6,091 nt of DNA, taken from JBFHRB01 sp041591915. Lineage in GTDB: Bacteria; Actinomycetota; Nitriliruptoria; Nitriliruptorales; Nitriliruptoraceae. Shown piece after piece: positions 5,653-6,091 of this stretch (its first letter is position 1; every line of letters starts with the position of its first letter). The stretch is from assembly GCA_041591915.1 (NCBI GenBank), contig JBFHRB010000203.1:1-6091 (forward strand), given 5' to 3'. The notes below the pieces were generated by a model, which was not told the DNA's origin, did no database searches, and saw nothing but the letters and a program-made list of their open reading frames with translations. Both the position numbers and the translations under genes were made by a program.

Positions 5653-6091
5653 TCGCTGGACACGCCCGCCGTGTGGTATCCGATCCACGTCAGCGTGGCC
5701 GACGATGACGGTCCCATTGCCAACTACGCCGGCGTCAGTTTCGCCGGCGCGCCCGGAATCGCCCAGGGCTGTAACCCAAGCCTGTGCTGGGGCAGTACGG
5801 TCAACCCGATCGACGAGATGGACTTCTTCTTCGAACAGGTCAAGTTGAACAGCCTCGGCCTGCCGACGCACACGGTCTATCAGGGCCAGGACGAGCCGCT
5901 GATCTGGATCTATCAGAGCTACTTCGCCAACCAGCTCGACGGCGTCATGGACAACGTCGAGCGCCTCAATGTCGGCATCGACGCCGGCGCGATCACGTTC
6001 GTCGTGCCGCGTCGCAACAACGGTCCGTTGCTGCCGGTTGGTGACCAAGCGGTCAGCATCCAGTACACCGGCTGGGGCCCGACCTTCGAAC
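5653..6091 (+). CDS. Penicillin acylase family hydrolase, beta-chain fragment (5'-truncated, runs off right edge)
   Basis: The supported part reads SLDTPAVWYPIHVSV, then NYAGVSFAGAPGIAQGCNPSLCWGSTVNPIDEMDFF (in part AGVSFAGAPGIAQGCN and CWGSTVNPIDEMDF). This matches the beta-chain pattern of penicillin/AHL acylases (PAxWYExH, GVSFPGxPGxxxGxNxxxAWG). Further on, RRNNGPLLPV and VSIQYTGWGPTFE match the usual T-x-H-GP and A-L-x-W-T region. These are N-terminal-nucleophile amidases that are normally exported and self-cleaved. The frame stays open upstream to an ATG at 5434, where a gene finder might start it, but no signal peptide, alpha chain or canonical Ser-Asn nucleophile junction is visible and there is no room for them. 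G+C is lower than in neighbouring genes and codons such as TTG, TAT, AAT and GGT are more frequent. It is a truncated, transferred or misassembled gene. Confidence 0.8.

Noticed and set aside
5727..5749. A strong inverted repeat, CGCCGGCG (5727-5734) and CGCCGGCG (5742-5749) with a seven-base loop, resembling a terminator.
   Set aside because: No T-run follows on either strand and it lies inside well-supported acylase coding sequence (AGVSFAGA), so it is probably a product of GC-rich codons.
1..6091. CRISPR arrays, tRNA or rRNA genes, insertion sequences or transposase genes.
   Set aside because: No regularly spaced repeats, tRNA-like cloverleaf sequence, terminal inverted repeats or transposase motifs were seen on reading the window; a covariance-model scan was not possible.

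Overview
The window is GC-rich (hand counts give about 73% G+C at 4981-5040) and its genes show strong G/C bias at third codon positions, GTG starts and overlapping stop/start junctions. The gene set matches a high-GC actinobacterium or a relative: a Zn-ribbon dimeric-type glycyl-tRNA synthetase, an actinobacterial-style acyl-CoA thioesterase, and an ATP-grasp/alpha-E/transglutaminase operon arranged like Rv2411c-Rv2410c-Rv2409c of Mycobacterium tuberculosis. The species cannot be named from the sequence.

Layout, left to right. At 1-612 (minus) lies the N-terminal 204 codons of glycyl-tRNA synthetase, cut by the left edge. A 111-base divergent spacer follows, then a double-hotdog thioesterase at 724-1539 (plus). 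Its stop codon is separated by one base from the stop of a convergent minus-strand operon. In transcription order (right to left) that operon is: circularly permuted ATP-grasp protein (5400-3916), alpha-E protein (3916-2957), transglutaminase-like protease (2957-2073), double-unit tautomerase (2040-1693) and an unrecognised 51-residue protein (1696-1541). The first two junctions are TGATG one-base overlaps, the third is a 32-base gap, and the last is a four-base GTGA overlap. The five genes are therefore probably one transcription unit.

The first three operon genes are a widespread conserved module. From established comparative genomics it is predicted to make and trim an amide-linked peptide-like product or protein tag: the ATP-grasp enzyme ligates, alpha-E is a helical partner, and the transglutaminase-fold enzyme acts as peptidase or amidase. 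No substrate is known to me. The tautomerase and the small protein in the same unit are the least expected part of the window.

Right of the operon, about 250 bases (5401-5652) are hard to interpret. From about 5653 to the right edge there is clear plus-strand coding for the beta-chain region of a penicillin-acylase-family hydrolase, with lower G+C (55% at 5821-5880) and different codon use. The upstream space is too small for the acylase's signal peptide and alpha chain. It is therefore a 5'-truncated gene, caused either by a rearrangement or by a chimeric assembly join near 5640-5655.
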